DNA from: Lutimaribacter_A marinistellae | Lineage (GTDB): Bacteria; Pseudomonadota; Alphaproteobacteria; Rhodobacterales; Rhodobacteraceae | Assembly: GCF_042648365.1 (NCBI RefSeq) | Contig: NZ_JBHRXI010000006.1 | Span: forward strand, 145,768 to 209,767 | DNA length: 64,000 nt | Direction of reading: 5' to 3' | Part shown: in pieces, positions 25,803 through 35,005 of the stretch | Numbering within the stretch: position 1 is the first letter of the stretch | How the letters are laid out: every line of letters starts with the position of its first letter | Notes under the pieces: generated by a model | Databases searched by the model: none | The model's input: the letters and a program-made list of their open reading frames with translations, nothing else | Told to the model about the DNA's origin: nothing | Made by a program: the position numbers and the translations under genes

Positions 25803-26876
25803 TTACCTGCTCAACCCGCCATGCAGGTTGGGCATGTCCAGCGCGGCAAAGCCGTAGTGGCGCAGCCAGCGCAGGTCGCTGTCGAAGAAGGCCCGCAGGT
25901 CGGGGATGCCGTATTTCAGCATGGCAAGCCGGTCGATGCCGATGCCGAAGGCAAAGCCCTGGTAGACGTCGGGGTCGATGCCGCCCGCGGCGATCACCTT
26001 GGGGTGGACCATGCCGCTGCCGAGGATCTCCATCCAATCATCGCCCTCGCCGATCTTGAGCGTGCCGCCCTGCCACGAGCAGCGGATGTCGACCTCGGCC
26101 GAGGGTTCGGTGAAGGGGAAGTGCGAGGCGCGGAAACGCAGCTCGACATCGTCGATCTCGAAGAAAGCGCGGCAGAACTCCTCGAGCGTCCATTTCAGGT
26201 TCGCCATCGAGATGTCACGGTCCAGCGCCAACCCCTCGACCTGGTGGAACATCGGCGTGTGAGTCTGGTCGTAATCAGCGCGGTAGACGCCACCGGGGCA
26301 GATGATGCGCAGCGGCGCTCCCATCTTCTCCATCGAGCGGATCTGCACAGGCGAGGTATGGGTCCGCAACACGTGCGGTGGGCGATTGTCGCCCTCGGCC
26401 CGGTGCATGTAGAACGTGTCCATCTCGGCCCGTGCGGGGTGGTGGCCGGGAATGTTGAGAGCGTCGAAATTGTACCAGTCGGTATCGATGCGCGGCCCTT
26501 CGGCCACCGAGAAGCCCATTTCGGCAAAGATCGCGGTCAGCTCCTCGCTGGCCTGGCTGACCGGGTGGATCGTGCCCTGCCGCCGGGGGCGCGAGGGCAG
26601 CGTGACATCCAGCCATTCGCTGCGCAGACGCTCATCGAGCGCGGCATCGGCCAGCGCCGCCTTCTTGGCGGCGAGCGCCGAATTGATTTCGTCCTTGAGC
26701 GCGTTGAGAGCAGGGCCCGCTGTCTGACGCTCTTCGGGGGTCATCTTGCCCAACTCGCGCATCTTGAGCGCGACCTCGCCCTTCTTGCCGACAGCGGCGA
26801 GGCGAATCTGTTCGAGCGCGGCCTCGTCGGCGGCCTCTGCAATTTGGCCCAGGTATTTCGCCTTGAGATCGTCCAT
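25803..26876 (-). CDS. pheS: Phenylalanine--tRNA ligase alpha subunit
   Basis: 357 residues from ATG 26876 ('MDDLKAKYLGQIAEAADEAALEQIRL'); the longer reading has a non-homologous leader. N-terminal coiled coil (about 1-90) then a class II synthetase core with motif 2 'FRASHFPFTEPSAEVDI' and motif 3 'GFAFGIGIDRLAMLKYGIPDLR'. Catalytic subunit for charging tRNA-Phe. It is not contiguous with pheT: about 1.8 kb and three small genes lie between them. Confidence 0.96.
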   Translation of the reverse strand: MDDLKAKYLGQIAEAADEAALEQIRLAAVGKKGEVALKMRELGKMTPEERQTAGPALNALKDEINSALAAKKAALADAALDERLRSEWLDVTLPSRPRRQGTIHPVSQASEELTAIFAEMGFSVAEGPRIDTDWYNFDALNIPGHHPARAEMDTFYMHRAEGDNRPPHVLRTHTSPVQIRSMEKMGAPLRIICPGGVYRADYDQTHTPMFHQVEGLALDRDISMANLKWTLEEFCRAFFEIDDVELRFRASHFPFTEPSAEVDIRCSWQGGTLKIGEGDDWMEILGSGMVHPKVIAAGGIDPDVYQGFAFGIGIDRLAMLKYGIPDLRAFFDSDLRWLRHYGFAALDMPNLHGGLSR

Positions 26877-26992
26877 GACACTGTCCCCGTGATAACGCCA
26901 CGTTCTGCTACCGGGGGCGCGGGGCGAATGCAAGCAGGGCTTGGCGACAGCCGGTATGGGCAGCTACCAATCCGGTATCGGGAGGAGACATC

Positions 26993-28126
26993 ATGACGAT
27001 TCAATCGGTGCTGGACGAGGCCGTGACCAGTGGCGCGATGCCGTTTGCCGTGGCGATGGCGGGCAATTCGGGCGGTATCACCTTTGAAGGCGCCGCCGGA
27101 GAAGCCGCGCCCGGCTGCGCGGCCGGACCCGATACGGTGTTCCGCATCTTTTCCATGACCAAGGCGATCGGCGCACTGGCGGCAATGATGCTGATCGACC
27201 GCGGCCAGCTGAGGATGGACACGCGGGTGGCCGAGATCCTGCCTGACTGGGACCGGGTTCAGGTGCTCGACCGGTTCGACGGCGACACCCCCGTGATGCG
27301 CCCGCCGAAGGAGACGGCCACCATCCGCCACCTCGCGACCCATACCGCCGGGATGGATTACGAATTCTGGGATGGCGATGTCAGGCGATACATGCAGGCA
27401 GTCGGGCTGCGCACCATCATGTCGGGGCGCAAGGCGTCGCTGCTTTACCCGCTGATGGCAGATCCCGGCACGCGGTGGAGCTATGGTCCGGGGTCCGATT
27501 GGCTGGGCCAGGTCGTCGAGGCGGTGGATGGTCGGCGCATCGACACCTTCTGCCGCGAAGAGATCTTTGCGCCGCTCGGGATGGACACCACCCGCTTCGA
27601 ACCTGACGGGCTCGAAGACCGGCTTGCCGCCGTCTGGCAGAGGCAGGACGATGGCGGCTTCGCCCGGCGAAAGCTGTCTCCCCCCGCACAGCCCGAATTC
27701 TATGGCATGGGTCATGCGCTTTATTCGACGGCCGGGGATTACATGCGGTTCCTGCGGATGGTGCTGAACCGCGGCGCGCTGGACGGCGAACGCCTTCTGT
27801 CGGAACAGGCGGTGGGGGCGCTTCTGGCTGACCAGATGCGCGGGCTGACCGTCCTGCCGATGCGCAGCGCCACGCCCGCGACCTCGGCCGATTTCGTTCT
27901 GCCCGCCGACACGACGCACAGCTTTGCCTTCGCCCGCTTCGAAAGCGATCAGCCCGGCAAGCGGCGCGCCGGCAGCCAGGGCTGGGCCGGGATTGCCAAC
28001 ACCCATTTCTGGCTAGATCCCGCTGCAGATGTCGCAGCGGTACTGATGACGCAGAGCCTGCCCTTCGCCGAACCGCGCTTCATGTCGGCCTATGACGCGT
28101 ATGAGCGCGCCGTTTATGACCAGTGA
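26993..28126 (+). CDS. Serine hydrolase, class C beta-lactamase/esterase family
   Basis: 377 residues, no signal peptide. The catalytic SxxK is S54-M-T-K57 ('FRIFSMTKAIGALAAMMLIDRG'), and the family Tyr appears in 'RWSYGPGSDWLGQVVEAV'. No secretion signal and no resistance context point to an EstB-like esterase or D-peptidase rather than a true beta-lactamase. Ribosome site GGGAGGAG. Overlaps the next transporter gene, suggesting an operon that handles an ester or peptide imported or exported by it. Confidence 0.85.
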   Translation: MTIQSVLDEAVTSGAMPFAVAMAGNSGGITFEGAAGEAAPGCAAGPDTVFRIFSMTKAIGALAAMMLIDRGQLRMDTRVAEILPDWDRVQVLDRFDGDTPVMRPPKETATIRHLATHTAGMDYEFWDGDVRRYMQAVGLRTIMSGRKASLLYPLMADPGTRWSYGPGSDWLGQVVEAVDGRRIDTFCREEIFAPLGMDTTRFEPDGLEDRLAAVWQRQDDGGFARRKLSPPAQPEFYGMGHALYSTAGDYMRFLRMVLNRGALDGERLLSEQAVGALLADQMRGLTVLPMRSATPATSADFVLPADTTHSFAFARFESDQPGKRRAGSQGWAGIANTHFWLDPAADVAAVLMTQSLPFAEPRFMSAYDAYERAVYDQ

Positions 28127-29300
28127 GCTGTCACATGGCCGGCAATGGCTGATCCTCGCCGGCCTTGCGCTGGGTGTGTGCGTCACCAACGGGTTCGCGC
28201 GCTTTGCCTATGGTTTGGTCCTGCCCGCGATGAAGGCGCAACTGGGCTGGAGCTACGCGCAATCGGGCTGGCTGAACACCGCGAATGCGCTGGGGTACGT
28301 GGCAGGCGCCCTGCTGACCATGGCACTGATCCGGCGCGTTTCTCCGGCCCGTCTGTTCAGCGCCGGGGTTCTGCTGACCTCGGTCGCGCTGCTGGCTACC
28401 GGCTTCGACGAGGCGATGTGGGCGCAGACTCTTTGGCGGGTTGCGGCGGGGCTTTTCGGCGCGCTGTCCTTCGTCACCGGCGGGGCACTGGCCGCCGCGC
28501 TTTTTCCGCGCGACGGGCGGCGCAACGCGCTGGCCATCGCGCTGTATTTCGGAGGCGGAGGGGGGCTTGGGATCGTGTTCGCGGGCGCCGGCGTACCGCT
28601 GATGCTGGAGCATTGGGGCGCAGAAAGCTGGCGCTGGGCCTGGATCGGAATCGGGATCGTCAGCCTTTTCATCTGTCCGCTGGCGGTCTGGTCTTCCGAA
28701 CAGCTGCGCGTCCCCCGTGCCAAGCCCCCTGCACCCGTACCCCTGCCGCTACGCTCAATGCTGGGCGAAATCGGTGGCTATGCCGGTTTTGGCCTGGGCT
28801 ACATCGTCTATCTGACATTCCTGTCCGCATGGATGGTCGAGCGTGATTTCGGCGCCGGCACGATCGCGCTGACCTGGGTGCTGCTGGGATCGTGCATCAC
28901 GTTGTCGCCGTTCCTGTGGCGAGGGATCTTCGCGCGCTTCGCCTCGGGCCTGCCGCTGGCAATGATCCTGACGGGAATCGCCACGGGCTCGTCCCTGCCG
29001 GTGCTCTGGCCGACAACTGCAGGGCTGGTCGCCTCGGCCATCGTCTTTGGCGCCTGCGTCTTTATGGCGCCGGGCGCGGTGACCAGCTTTACACGGCAGA
29101 ACCTGCCCAGCGAGGCCTGGGGGCCCGCGATCAGCTTTCTCACGCTGGTCTTCGCGGTCTCACAGACGCTCGGCCCGGTCGGCGCAGGATGGCTCGGCGA
29201 TCTTGCGGGCGGGATCGGAACCAGCCTGCTGGCCGCATCCGGTCTTCTCATGGCAGGCGCGATCTGCGCCCTGCTCCAGCGTCCGCTCACCGAACGATAG
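28116..29300 (+). CDS. YbfB/YjiJ-family MFS transporter
   Basis: About 394 residues from ATG 28116; in-frame ATGs at 28092 and 28101 are alternatives and none has a convincing ribosome site. Twelve hydrophobic helices with 'VCVTNGFARFAYGLVLPAM' at the start and 'GWLNTANALGYVAGALL' after helix 2, the YbfB/YjiJ signature. A proton-driven carrier of unknown substrate. Overlaps the hydrolase gene end by about 11 bases. Confidence 0.85.
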   Translation: MTSELSHGRQWLILAGLALGVCVTNGFARFAYGLVLPAMKAQLGWSYAQSGWLNTANALGYVAGALLTMALIRRVSPARLFSAGVLLTSVALLATGFDEAMWAQTLWRVAAGLFGALSFVTGGALAAALFPRDGRRNALAIALYFGGGGGLGIVFAGAGVPLMLEHWGAESWRWAWIGIGIVSLFICPLAVWSSEQLRVPRAKPPAPVPLPLRSMLGEIGGYAGFGLGYIVYLTFLSAWMVERDFGAGTIALTWVLLGSCITLSPFLWRGIFARFASGLPLAMILTGIATGSSLPVLWPTTAGLVASAIVFGACVFMAPGAVTSFTRQNLPSEAWGPAISFLTLVFAVSQTLGPVGAGWLGDLAGGIGTSLLAASGLLMAGAICALLQRPLTER

Positions 29301-29611
29301 AGGAGCGCGCTCCCGCCCGCCGGCAGGACCATCATAGATGGCCCGCCACCAGTTGGGCCGGGCAGCGCGCCCTCGCGGGCGCGCTGCGGCCGGCGCCGGC
29401 TCTGCCGTCTTCCTCTTGCCAAAAATATCCCGGAGCGCGAGGCAGAGCCTCGCAAGACCCGGCGCCCGGAACGGGCGCCCGGCCCAACCGGAGGCCTGGC
29501 CCGGCGCCAGCTGGGGCTGGCGGTCCGGGCGGGAACACCCCATCCCCGAAACGCGAAACGGCCGCCCCGGTCGGGACGGCCGCGTCATTCACTGTCTCCC
29601 GGAAATCCGGA
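29301..29611. repeat. Repeat-rich spacer with one copy of the dispersed spacer repeat
   Basis: 311 bases without a gene between a convergent transporter gene and rplT. At 29409-29431 lies the inverted-orientation core CTTCCTCTTGCC then AAAAATATCCC, followed by the same GGAGC-GCGAGGC-AGA-GCCTCGC hairpin as at 14.67 kb, an exact 24-base match downstream of the core. A separate perfect hairpin GCAGCGCGCCC/GGGCGCGCTGC lies near 29365-29391. The rest is GC-rich with several small inverted repeats. Confidence 0.75.
29550..29583 (-). terminator. Probable terminator of rpmI-rplT
   Basis: On the minus strand, CGGCCGTCCC/GGGGCGGCCG forms a stem followed by TTTCGCGTTTCG. Located about 30 bases after the rplT stop. 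The T run is interrupted, so strength is uncertain. Confidence 0.6.
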
Positions 29612-29977
29612 TCAGGCGTTCAGTGCGCCTTTCGCCTGGTCGACGATCGCGCCGAAGGCTTCGGGCTCGTGCACGGCCAGATCGGCCAGGACCTTGCGGT
29701 CGACCTCGATGCCAGCCAGCGACAGGCCGTTGATGAAACGGGAATAGGTCAGCGCCTCGTCATGGGCGCGGACAGCTGCGTTGATCCGCTGGATCCACAG
29801 TGCGCGGAAATTCCGCTTGCGGTTCTTGCGGTCGCGGGTTGCATACTGGTTGGCCTTGTCGACGGCCTGGCGGGCAACCTTGAAGGTGCTCTTGCGGCGG
29901 CCGTAATAGCCTTTGGCGGCCTTGATGACCTTCTTGTGACGGGCGTGGGTGACGGTACCACCTTTGACGCGGGACAT
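29612..29977 (-). CDS. rplT: 50S ribosomal protein L20
   Basis: 121 residues, basic. Begins 'MSRVKGGTVTHARHKKVIK', contains 'AKGYYGRRKSTFKVARQAV' and 'LWIQRINAAVR', diagnostic of L20. Needed early in 50S assembly and a translational repressor in other bacteria. Follows rpmI by 15 bases with its own AAGGAGA site. Confidence 0.97.
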   Translation of the reverse strand: MSRVKGGTVTHARHKKVIKAAKGYYGRRKSTFKVARQAVDKANQYATRDRKNRKRNFRALWIQRINAAVRAHDEALTYSRFINGLSLAGIEVDRKVLADLAVHEPEAFGAIVDQAKGALNA

Positions 29978-29992
29978 GTCTCTATCTCCTTA

Positions 29993-30193
29993 TCAGCGGT
30001 CGTAGGGCATGTAGCCCTTGACGATCTTGGCATCGGGGGCCGACAGCGTGGTCGTCCCGCGCGCGTCGCGGATGAATTTCTTGGTCCGCTTGATCATGCC
30101 GTGGCGCTTACCGGCCTGGGCCGACAGCACCTTTCCGGTGGCGGTCACCTTGAAGCGCTTCTTGGCGCTCGACTTGGTCTTCATCTTGGGCAT
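29993..30193 (-). CDS. rpmI: 50S ribosomal protein L35
   Basis: 66 residues. 'MPKMKTKSSAKKRFKVTATGKV' with 'GMIKRTKKFIR' is the L35 signature. Ribosome site GAAAGGAGA. Forms the usual rpmI-rplT pair; infC, which often precedes it, is not adjacent here. Confidence 0.97.
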   Translation of the reverse strand: MPKMKTKSSAKKRFKVTATGKVLSAQAGKRHGMIKRTKKFIRDARGTTTLSAPDAKIVKGYMPYDR

Positions 30194-30302
30194 TTCCGTC
30201 TCCTTTCACGGGTTCGGTCAGCGCGCGACTCGGCATGCCTCACCGGCCGGCCACGCGAATAGACGCGCCCTCTACCCAAAGCGGGGGCCGCATGCAAGGG
30301 GG

Positions 30303-30533
30303 TCAGTTCAGAAAACGCGCCACCACGGTATAGAAGACATCCGGGATCTCGGCGAGGCGATAGCCGCCGGGGCGCGACGACGCGGCGAAGGCAACGAGAC
30401 CGGCGGCGATCAACAACACGAGGATCGCCGCGATCGGGCGGCGGCCGTCGCTATAGGCCGAGACGATGGCGGGTATCGCAAGAAACCCGATCACAAGGCC
30501 CAGGATGAGGGCAAGGTCGCTGTCCATGGACAT
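30303..30533 (-). CDS. Small two-helix membrane protein
   Basis: 76 residues with hydrophobic segments at about 6-26 and 33-51, a short basic link ('SDGRRP') and a C-terminal amphipathic tail. Only 10 bases downstream of the pyruvate kinase stop, on the same strand, so probably co-transcribed with it. Conserved-looking but no function recognised. Confidence 0.65.
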   Translation of the reverse strand: MSMDSDLALILGLVIGFLAIPAIVSAYSDGRRPIAAILVLLIAAGLVAFAASSRPGGYRLAEIPDVFYTVVARFLN

Positions 30534-30543
30534 GCGGCAGAGG

Positions 30544-31989
30544 TTAGCCCGGATCGGTGTTGTAGATCAAACGCTCGTCGCAGGGCGCCACGCGCAGGAT
30601 GTTCGTCGTACCCGGCACGCGGAAGGGCACGCCGGCGATCACCACGATCTGGTCGCTCTCGGTGGCAAAGCCGCCGGCCCGGGCGGCACGGGCCGCGTTG
30701 ACCACCGCGCTCTTGAACCGTTCGAGTTCGGGCGTCATGACGCAGTAGCACCCCCAGGTCAGGCAGAGCCGCCGCGCCGTTCCCCGGAACGAGGTCATCG
30801 CGATGATCGGCACGCCCGGACGCTCCCGCGCGGTCAGAAGCGCCGTGGTCCCGCTTTGCGTGAAGCAGCAGATCGCCTTGATCTCGGTCTTCTCGGAGAT
30901 CTCGCGCGCGGCAGACACGATACCGTCGGCCACCGAGGAGCCCTGAGCCGTGCGTGAGGAAGCGATGATCTGCGAATAGGTCGGGTCGTCCTCGACCTCG
31001 GCCGCGACCTGGTCCATCGTGCGCACCGCCTCGACCGGGTACTGGCCTGCCGCGCTTTCGGCGCTGAGCATGATGGCGTCGGTCCCCTCGTAGATGGCGG
31101 TCGCGACGTCCGAAACCTCGGCCCGTGTCGGCATCGGGCTTTCGATCATCGATTCGAGCATTTGTGTGGCGACGATTACCGGCTTGGCCGCCGCGCGGCA
31201 CTTGCGCACGAGGCGTTTCTGGATCGGCGGCACCGCCGAGACGGGCAATTCCACGCCCAGGTCGCCGCGCGCCACCATGATACCGTCCGAGGCGTCCAGG
31301 ATGGCCTCGAAATCCTCGACCGCAGCGGGTTTCTCGATCTTCGACAGGATCGCGGCGCGCCCATCCGCCAGCGCGCGTGCCTCGAACACGTCGCGAGCCC
31401 GCTGCACGAAGCTGAGCGCCAGCCAGTCGACCCCGAGCTGGCAGACGAATTCGAGATCCTCGCGGTCCTTGTCGGACAGCGCTGCGAGCGGCAGAACCAC
31501 GTCGGGCACGTTTACACCCTTGCGGTTCGAGATCGTGCCACCCGTGACCACGATGCAATCGGCGAAATCGGCGCCGCAGCTTTCGACCTTCAACCGGATC
31601 TTGCCGTCATTGACCAGCAGCCCGGCGCCCGGCTCCAGCGCAGCAAAGATCTCGGGGTGGGGCAGACAGACGCGGCTGGCATCGCCCGGCGCAGTGTCGA
31701 GGTCGAGGCGGAACGCCGCGCCCTCCTCCAGCTCCTCGGCCCCATCGGCGAAGGTTCCGACACGTAGCTTGGGACCCTGAAGATCGGCTAGGATAGCGAT
31801 GGTGCTGTCGAGATCCTTTTCAACCTGCCGGATGATGCGATGCTTCTCGCGGATCTCGTCATGGGTGCCGTGGCTCATGTTGAGGCGGAACACATCGGCG
31901 CCCGCCTCGTGCAGAGCGCGGATCATCTCGTAACTTTCGGAGGCCGGGCCCAACGTGGCCACGATCTTGACGTTTCTCTGGCGCCGCAT
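30544..31989 (-). CDS. pyk: Pyruvate kinase
   Basis: 481 residues. N-terminal 'KIVATLGPASES', the B-domain (about 70-170), active-site 'AILSKIEKPAAVEDFEAILDASDGIMVARGDLGVE' and the C-domain 'ICCFTQSGTTALLTARERPGVPIIAMT'. Last step of glycolysis, phosphoenolpyruvate to pyruvate with ATP formation. Divergent from the N-formylglutamate amidohydrolase gene. Confidence 0.96.
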   Translation of the reverse strand: MRRQRNVKIVATLGPASESYEMIRALHEAGADVFRLNMSHGTHDEIREKHRIIRQVEKDLDSTIAILADLQGPKLRVGTFADGAEELEEGAAFRLDLDTAPGDASRVCLPHPEIFAALEPGAGLLVNDGKIRLKVESCGADFADCIVVTGGTISNRKGVNVPDVVLPLAALSDKDREDLEFVCQLGVDWLALSFVQRARDVFEARALADGRAAILSKIEKPAAVEDFEAILDASDGIMVARGDLGVELPVSAVPPIQKRLVRKCRAAAKPVIVATQMLESMIESPMPTRAEVSDVATAIYEGTDAIMLSAESAAGQYPVEAVRTMDQVAAEVEDDPTYSQIIASSRTAQGSSVADGIVSAAREISEKTEIKAICCFTQSGTTALLTARERPGVPIIAMTSFRGTARRLCLTWGCYCVMTPELERFKSAVVNAARAARAGGFATESDQIVVIAGVPFRVPGTTNILRVAPCDERLIYNTDPG

Positions 31990-32110
31990 GCCGCTCTCCC
32001 CTTGATCCGGGCCGCTTGTGTTACCGCAAACAGCAACCCGACCCGCTTATTGCGCAATTCCCTTTGCGTCGCAACTGCCCTACACCTGCGTCAAAAGCAA
32101 TGACAGGCAC

Positions 32111-32848
32111 ATGACATATACCCCGTTTTTCATTCATGGAGAGGACCGCCCCGCGCGCTGGCTGATCACCTGCGACCATGCCACGAACATGGTGCCGCCA
32201 GAAGTGGGAGGCGGCGACCTGGGATTGCCACGCGAGGACATGGAGCGCCACATCGCCTATGACGTCGGCGCCTACGAGGTGTCGAAACATCTGGGCGAAA
32301 TCCTGAACGCCCCTGTCGTCGCGGCCAATTTTTCGCGACTGGTGATCGACCCGAACCGTGGCGAGGACGACCCCACGCTGATCATGCAGCTTTACGACGG
32401 TTCGATCATCCCGGCGAACCGGGGTGTGGATGCCGCCGAGCGCGAACGACGCCTCCAGATGTGTTACCGCCCCTATCACTCGGCGCTCGAACGACTTGCC
32501 GGATTGCCACACGCGGTGATCGTGTCGATGCATTCATTCACACGGCAATTGCGCGGGCGCAAACCGCGTCCGTGGCATGTGGGTGTCCTGCATGCCGAGG
32601 ACACGCGTTTCACCGATCCCCTCGTCGAGCGCTTGCGACAAGAGAGCGACCTGTGCGTCGGGGTCAACCAGCCCTATACCGGCTACTTGCCCGGCGACGC
32701 CATCGACCGGCATGCCACCGCGCATAACCGGCCGAACGCGCTCATCGAGATCCGCAACGACCTGATCGCCGATCACGCCGGCCAGCGAACTTGGGCAGAG
32801 CGGCTGGCACCGATCCTCGAAGATGCCTTGGCGGCCTCGGGCCTCTGA
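32111..32848 (+). CDS. N-formylglutamate amidohydrolase family protein
   Basis: 245 residues from ATG 32111; upstream in-frame ATG gives a non-homologous leader. FGase-family motifs: 'WLITCDHATNMVP' near the start, 'FSRLVIDPNRGEDDPTLI', and 'VIVSMHSFTRQLRG'. The family cleaves N-formylglutamate in histidine breakdown and related N-acyl-amino acids. No hut genes are adjacent, so the physiological substrate is open. Confidence 0.85.
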   Translation: MTYTPFFIHGEDRPARWLITCDHATNMVPPEVGGGDLGLPREDMERHIAYDVGAYEVSKHLGEILNAPVVAANFSRLVIDPNRGEDDPTLIMQLYDGSIIPANRGVDAAERERRLQMCYRPYHSALERLAGLPHAVIVSMHSFTRQLRGRKPRPWHVGVLHAEDTRFTDPLVERLRQESDLCVGVNQPYTGYLPGDAIDRHATAHNRPNALIEIRNDLIADHAGQRTWAERLAPILEDALAASGL

Positions 32849-32910
32849 GCCGGCATTGTCCAGGACCCTTGGCGTTGCTACCTGTAATGCGACAGACGAG
32901 GAGTGAACCC

Positions 32911-33225
32911 ATGGATCAGCAGACCGAGATCGAACTTCAGGCCGCCGCGTTCCGCCGGTTGCAGAAACACCTGATGGAAGACCGGACAGACGTACAGAAT
33001 ATCGACCTGATGAACCTTGCCGGGTTTTGCCGCAACTGCCTGAGCCGCTGGTACCAGGAGGCCGCAAATGAACGCGGCATCGAGATGGACAAGGCCAAGG
33101 CGCGCGAAATCTTCTATGGCATGACAATGGACGAGTGGAAGGCCAACTATCAGACCGAGGCCGGGCCGGAGAAACAGGTCGCCTTCGAACAAGCCTTCAA
33201 GGAGAACGTCACCGACAAGGGCTGA
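32911..33225 (+). CDS. DUF1244 protein
   Basis: 104 residues from ATG 32911 with GAGGAG upstream. Conserved 'NLAGFCRNCLSRWYQEAANERGI' with paired Cys, and 'AREIFYGMTMDEWKANYQTEAGPEKQ', the hallmark of this alphaproteobacterial helical family of unknown function. 62 bases after the previous gene on the same strand. Confidence 0.88.
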   Translation: MDQQTEIELQAAAFRRLQKHLMEDRTDVQNIDLMNLAGFCRNCLSRWYQEAANERGIEMDKAKAREIFYGMTMDEWKANYQTEAGPEKQVAFEQAFKENVTDKG

Positions 33226-33322
33226 GCGCGGGCGCGCACAGATCATGTGCCGCAGGGAATGTTTCCCCTGCGGATTGTGCGGGCTATTCCTGCTGTATAT
33301 CGACGGATCAGGAGGATTGTCG

Positions 33323-34117
33323 ATGGCCCGGATGCCCAGCTTCTTCATCTCGCACGGTGGTGGCCCATGGCCCTGGCTGCCGCGGTGGCGCGCCGAGTTC
33401 GCACCGCTGGAGCAATCGCTGCGCGACATGCCCGCGCAACTGCCCGAGGTGCCGCGCGCGCTTCTCGTGGTGTCCGGCCATTGGGAGAGCGACGTGTTCT
33501 CGGTGATGTCTGCGGCCCGGCCGCCGATGGTCTATGACTACCATGGCTTTCCGCCCGAAACCTACGAGATCAGCTATCCCGCCACCGGCGCGCCGGACCT
33601 GGCGAACGATGCCGCGGCCCTGATCGCAGATGCCGGACTGGCAGTTCGGATGGACGACACGATCGGATTCGACCATGGCACCTTCGCGCCGCTCGCGGTC
33701 ATGTATCCAAAGGCCGATGTACCGGTCTTCCAGGTCTCGCTGCGGGCGGACTACGACCCGGAGGCGCATCTGGCGCTGGGGCGCGCGTTGGCGCCCTTGC
33801 GTGACAAAGGCGTGGTCATCATCGGCTCAGGGCTGAGCTATCACAACCTGCGCCTGATGAATGCCAGCGCACGCGAGCCCTCGGAGGCGTTCGACGAGTG
33901 GCTGACCGCAGCGCTGGACGAGGCACCAGAGGCACGCAGCAAAACACTCCTGCACTGGGAGGACGCCCCCCATGCCCGTGTGTGTCACGCGCAGGAGGAT
34001 CACTTCATGCCGATCTTCGCCGCGCTTGGCGCCGCCGAAGCAGAGCCGGCCACGCGGATCTACCATCAGAAGGGGATCTTCGGCGGTGTCACGGCCTCGG
34101 GCTGGCGTTTCGGTTGA
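33323..34117 (+). CDS. DODA-type (class III extradiol) dioxygenase
   Basis: 264 residues from ATG 33323, with AGGAGG 8 bases upstream; earlier in-frame Met lacks this. Class III extradiol fold with metal-ligand regions 'FFISHGGG' and 'LLVVSGHWES', plus 'FDHGTFAPL' and 'GSGLSYHNLR'. Similar to bacterial 4,5-DOPA dioxygenases (YgiD type), which use non-heme Fe or Zn to open catechol rings. The natural substrate is not known. Convergent with the transaminase gene, 16 bases apart. Confidence 0.85.
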   Translation: MARMPSFFISHGGGPWPWLPRWRAEFAPLEQSLRDMPAQLPEVPRALLVVSGHWESDVFSVMSAARPPMVYDYHGFPPETYEISYPATGAPDLANDAAALIADAGLAVRMDDTIGFDHGTFAPLAVMYPKADVPVFQVSLRADYDPEAHLALGRALAPLRDKGVVIIGSGLSYHNLRLMNASAREPSEAFDEWLTAALDEAPEARSKTLLHWEDAPHARVCHAQEDHFMPIFAALGAAEAEPATRIYHQKGIFGGVTASGWRFG

Positions 34118-34133
34118 ACCCGGGCCGTGCCGT

Positions 34134-34994
34134 TCAGATCGCCGTCTTGCGCGCCTCGTCGAGGTAGATCTCGCGCAGGCGGGTCGCGACGGGCCCCGGC
34201 GTACCTGCCCCCAGCGCGACACCGTCGATCTCGACCACCGGCATGACGAAGGCGCTGGCCGACGTCGTGAAGGCTTCGTCGGCTTGCTTGGCTTCGTCGA
34301 TGGTAAAGAGCCGCTCTTCGACTTCCATCTGCGCCTCCTGCGCAAGCCGCAATACGGCCTTGCGGGTGATACCGTGCAGGATGCCGTTCGACAGAGGACG
34401 CGTAACAATCTTGCCGCCCTTGACGATATAGGCATTGTTCGAGGTGCCTTCGGTCACGTGGCCATCCTCAACCATCCATGCGTCGTCGGCTCCGGCTTTC
34501 TTTGCCATCATCTTGCCCATGGACGGGTAGAGCAGTTGCACCGTCTTGATGTCACGGCGGCCCCAGCGGATATCCTCGATCGAAATGACCTTGGCGCCCT
34601 TCTTCGCAGCGGGGTTGTCGGCAAGGCCAGGCTTTGACTGGGTGAACAACACCAGTGTCGGCGGCGTGTCCTCGGCCGGAAACACGAAATCGCGATCCCC
34701 GTCCGACCCGCGCGTGACCTGCAGATAGACCAGCCCCTCGTCGATGCCGTTGAGTTCGACCAGCTTGCGGTGAATTTCAAGCAACGCGTCCTTCGAACAG
34801 GGCTCTGCCATGTCGAGCTCGTCCAGCGACCGCTTGAGCCGCACGGCATGGCCCTCGAAATCAATCAGCTTGCCACCCAGCACGCTGGTCACCTCGTAGA
34901 CCGCGTCAGCCATCAGGAAGCCGCGGTCAAAGACCGAAACCTTTGCCTCGCCCTCGGGCAGGTACTCGCCATTCACGTAAACGGTTCGGGTCAT
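34134..34994 (-). CDS. dat: D-amino-acid transaminase
   Basis: 286 residues from ATG 34994 (GAGGAGGG upstream). PLP fold type IV: 'VSVFDRGFLMADAVYEVT' near the N-terminus, Schiff-base Lys150 in 'RWGRRDIKTVQLLYP', phosphate-cup 'EGTSNNAYIV' and 'GILHGITRKAVLRLA'. Matches D-alanine/D-amino-acid aminotransferases, which exchange amino groups between D-amino acids and 2-oxo acids and can make or consume D-glutamate. Directly precedes a D-glutamate catabolic pair (dgcA, dgcN) upstream on the same strand, 11 bases from dgcA. Confidence 0.88.
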   Translation of the reverse strand: MTRTVYVNGEYLPEGEAKVSVFDRGFLMADAVYEVTSVLGGKLIDFEGHAVRLKRSLDELDMAEPCSKDALLEIHRKLVELNGIDEGLVYLQVTRGSDGDRDFVFPAEDTPPTLVLFTQSKPGLADNPAAKKGAKVISIEDIRWGRRDIKTVQLLYPSMGKMMAKKAGADDAWMVEDGHVTEGTSNNAYIVKGGKIVTRPLSNGILHGITRKAVLRLAQEAQMEVEERLFTIDEAKQADEAFTTSASAFVMPVVEIDGVALGAGTPGPVATRLREIYLDEARKTAI

Positions 34995-35005
34995 GTCGTC
35001 CCTCC

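Noticed and set aside
26993..28126. Antibiotic-resistance beta-lactamase
   Set aside because: The SxxK is present, but there is no signal peptide, and the neighbour is a general MFS transporter. EstB-like esterase/peptidase is more likely.
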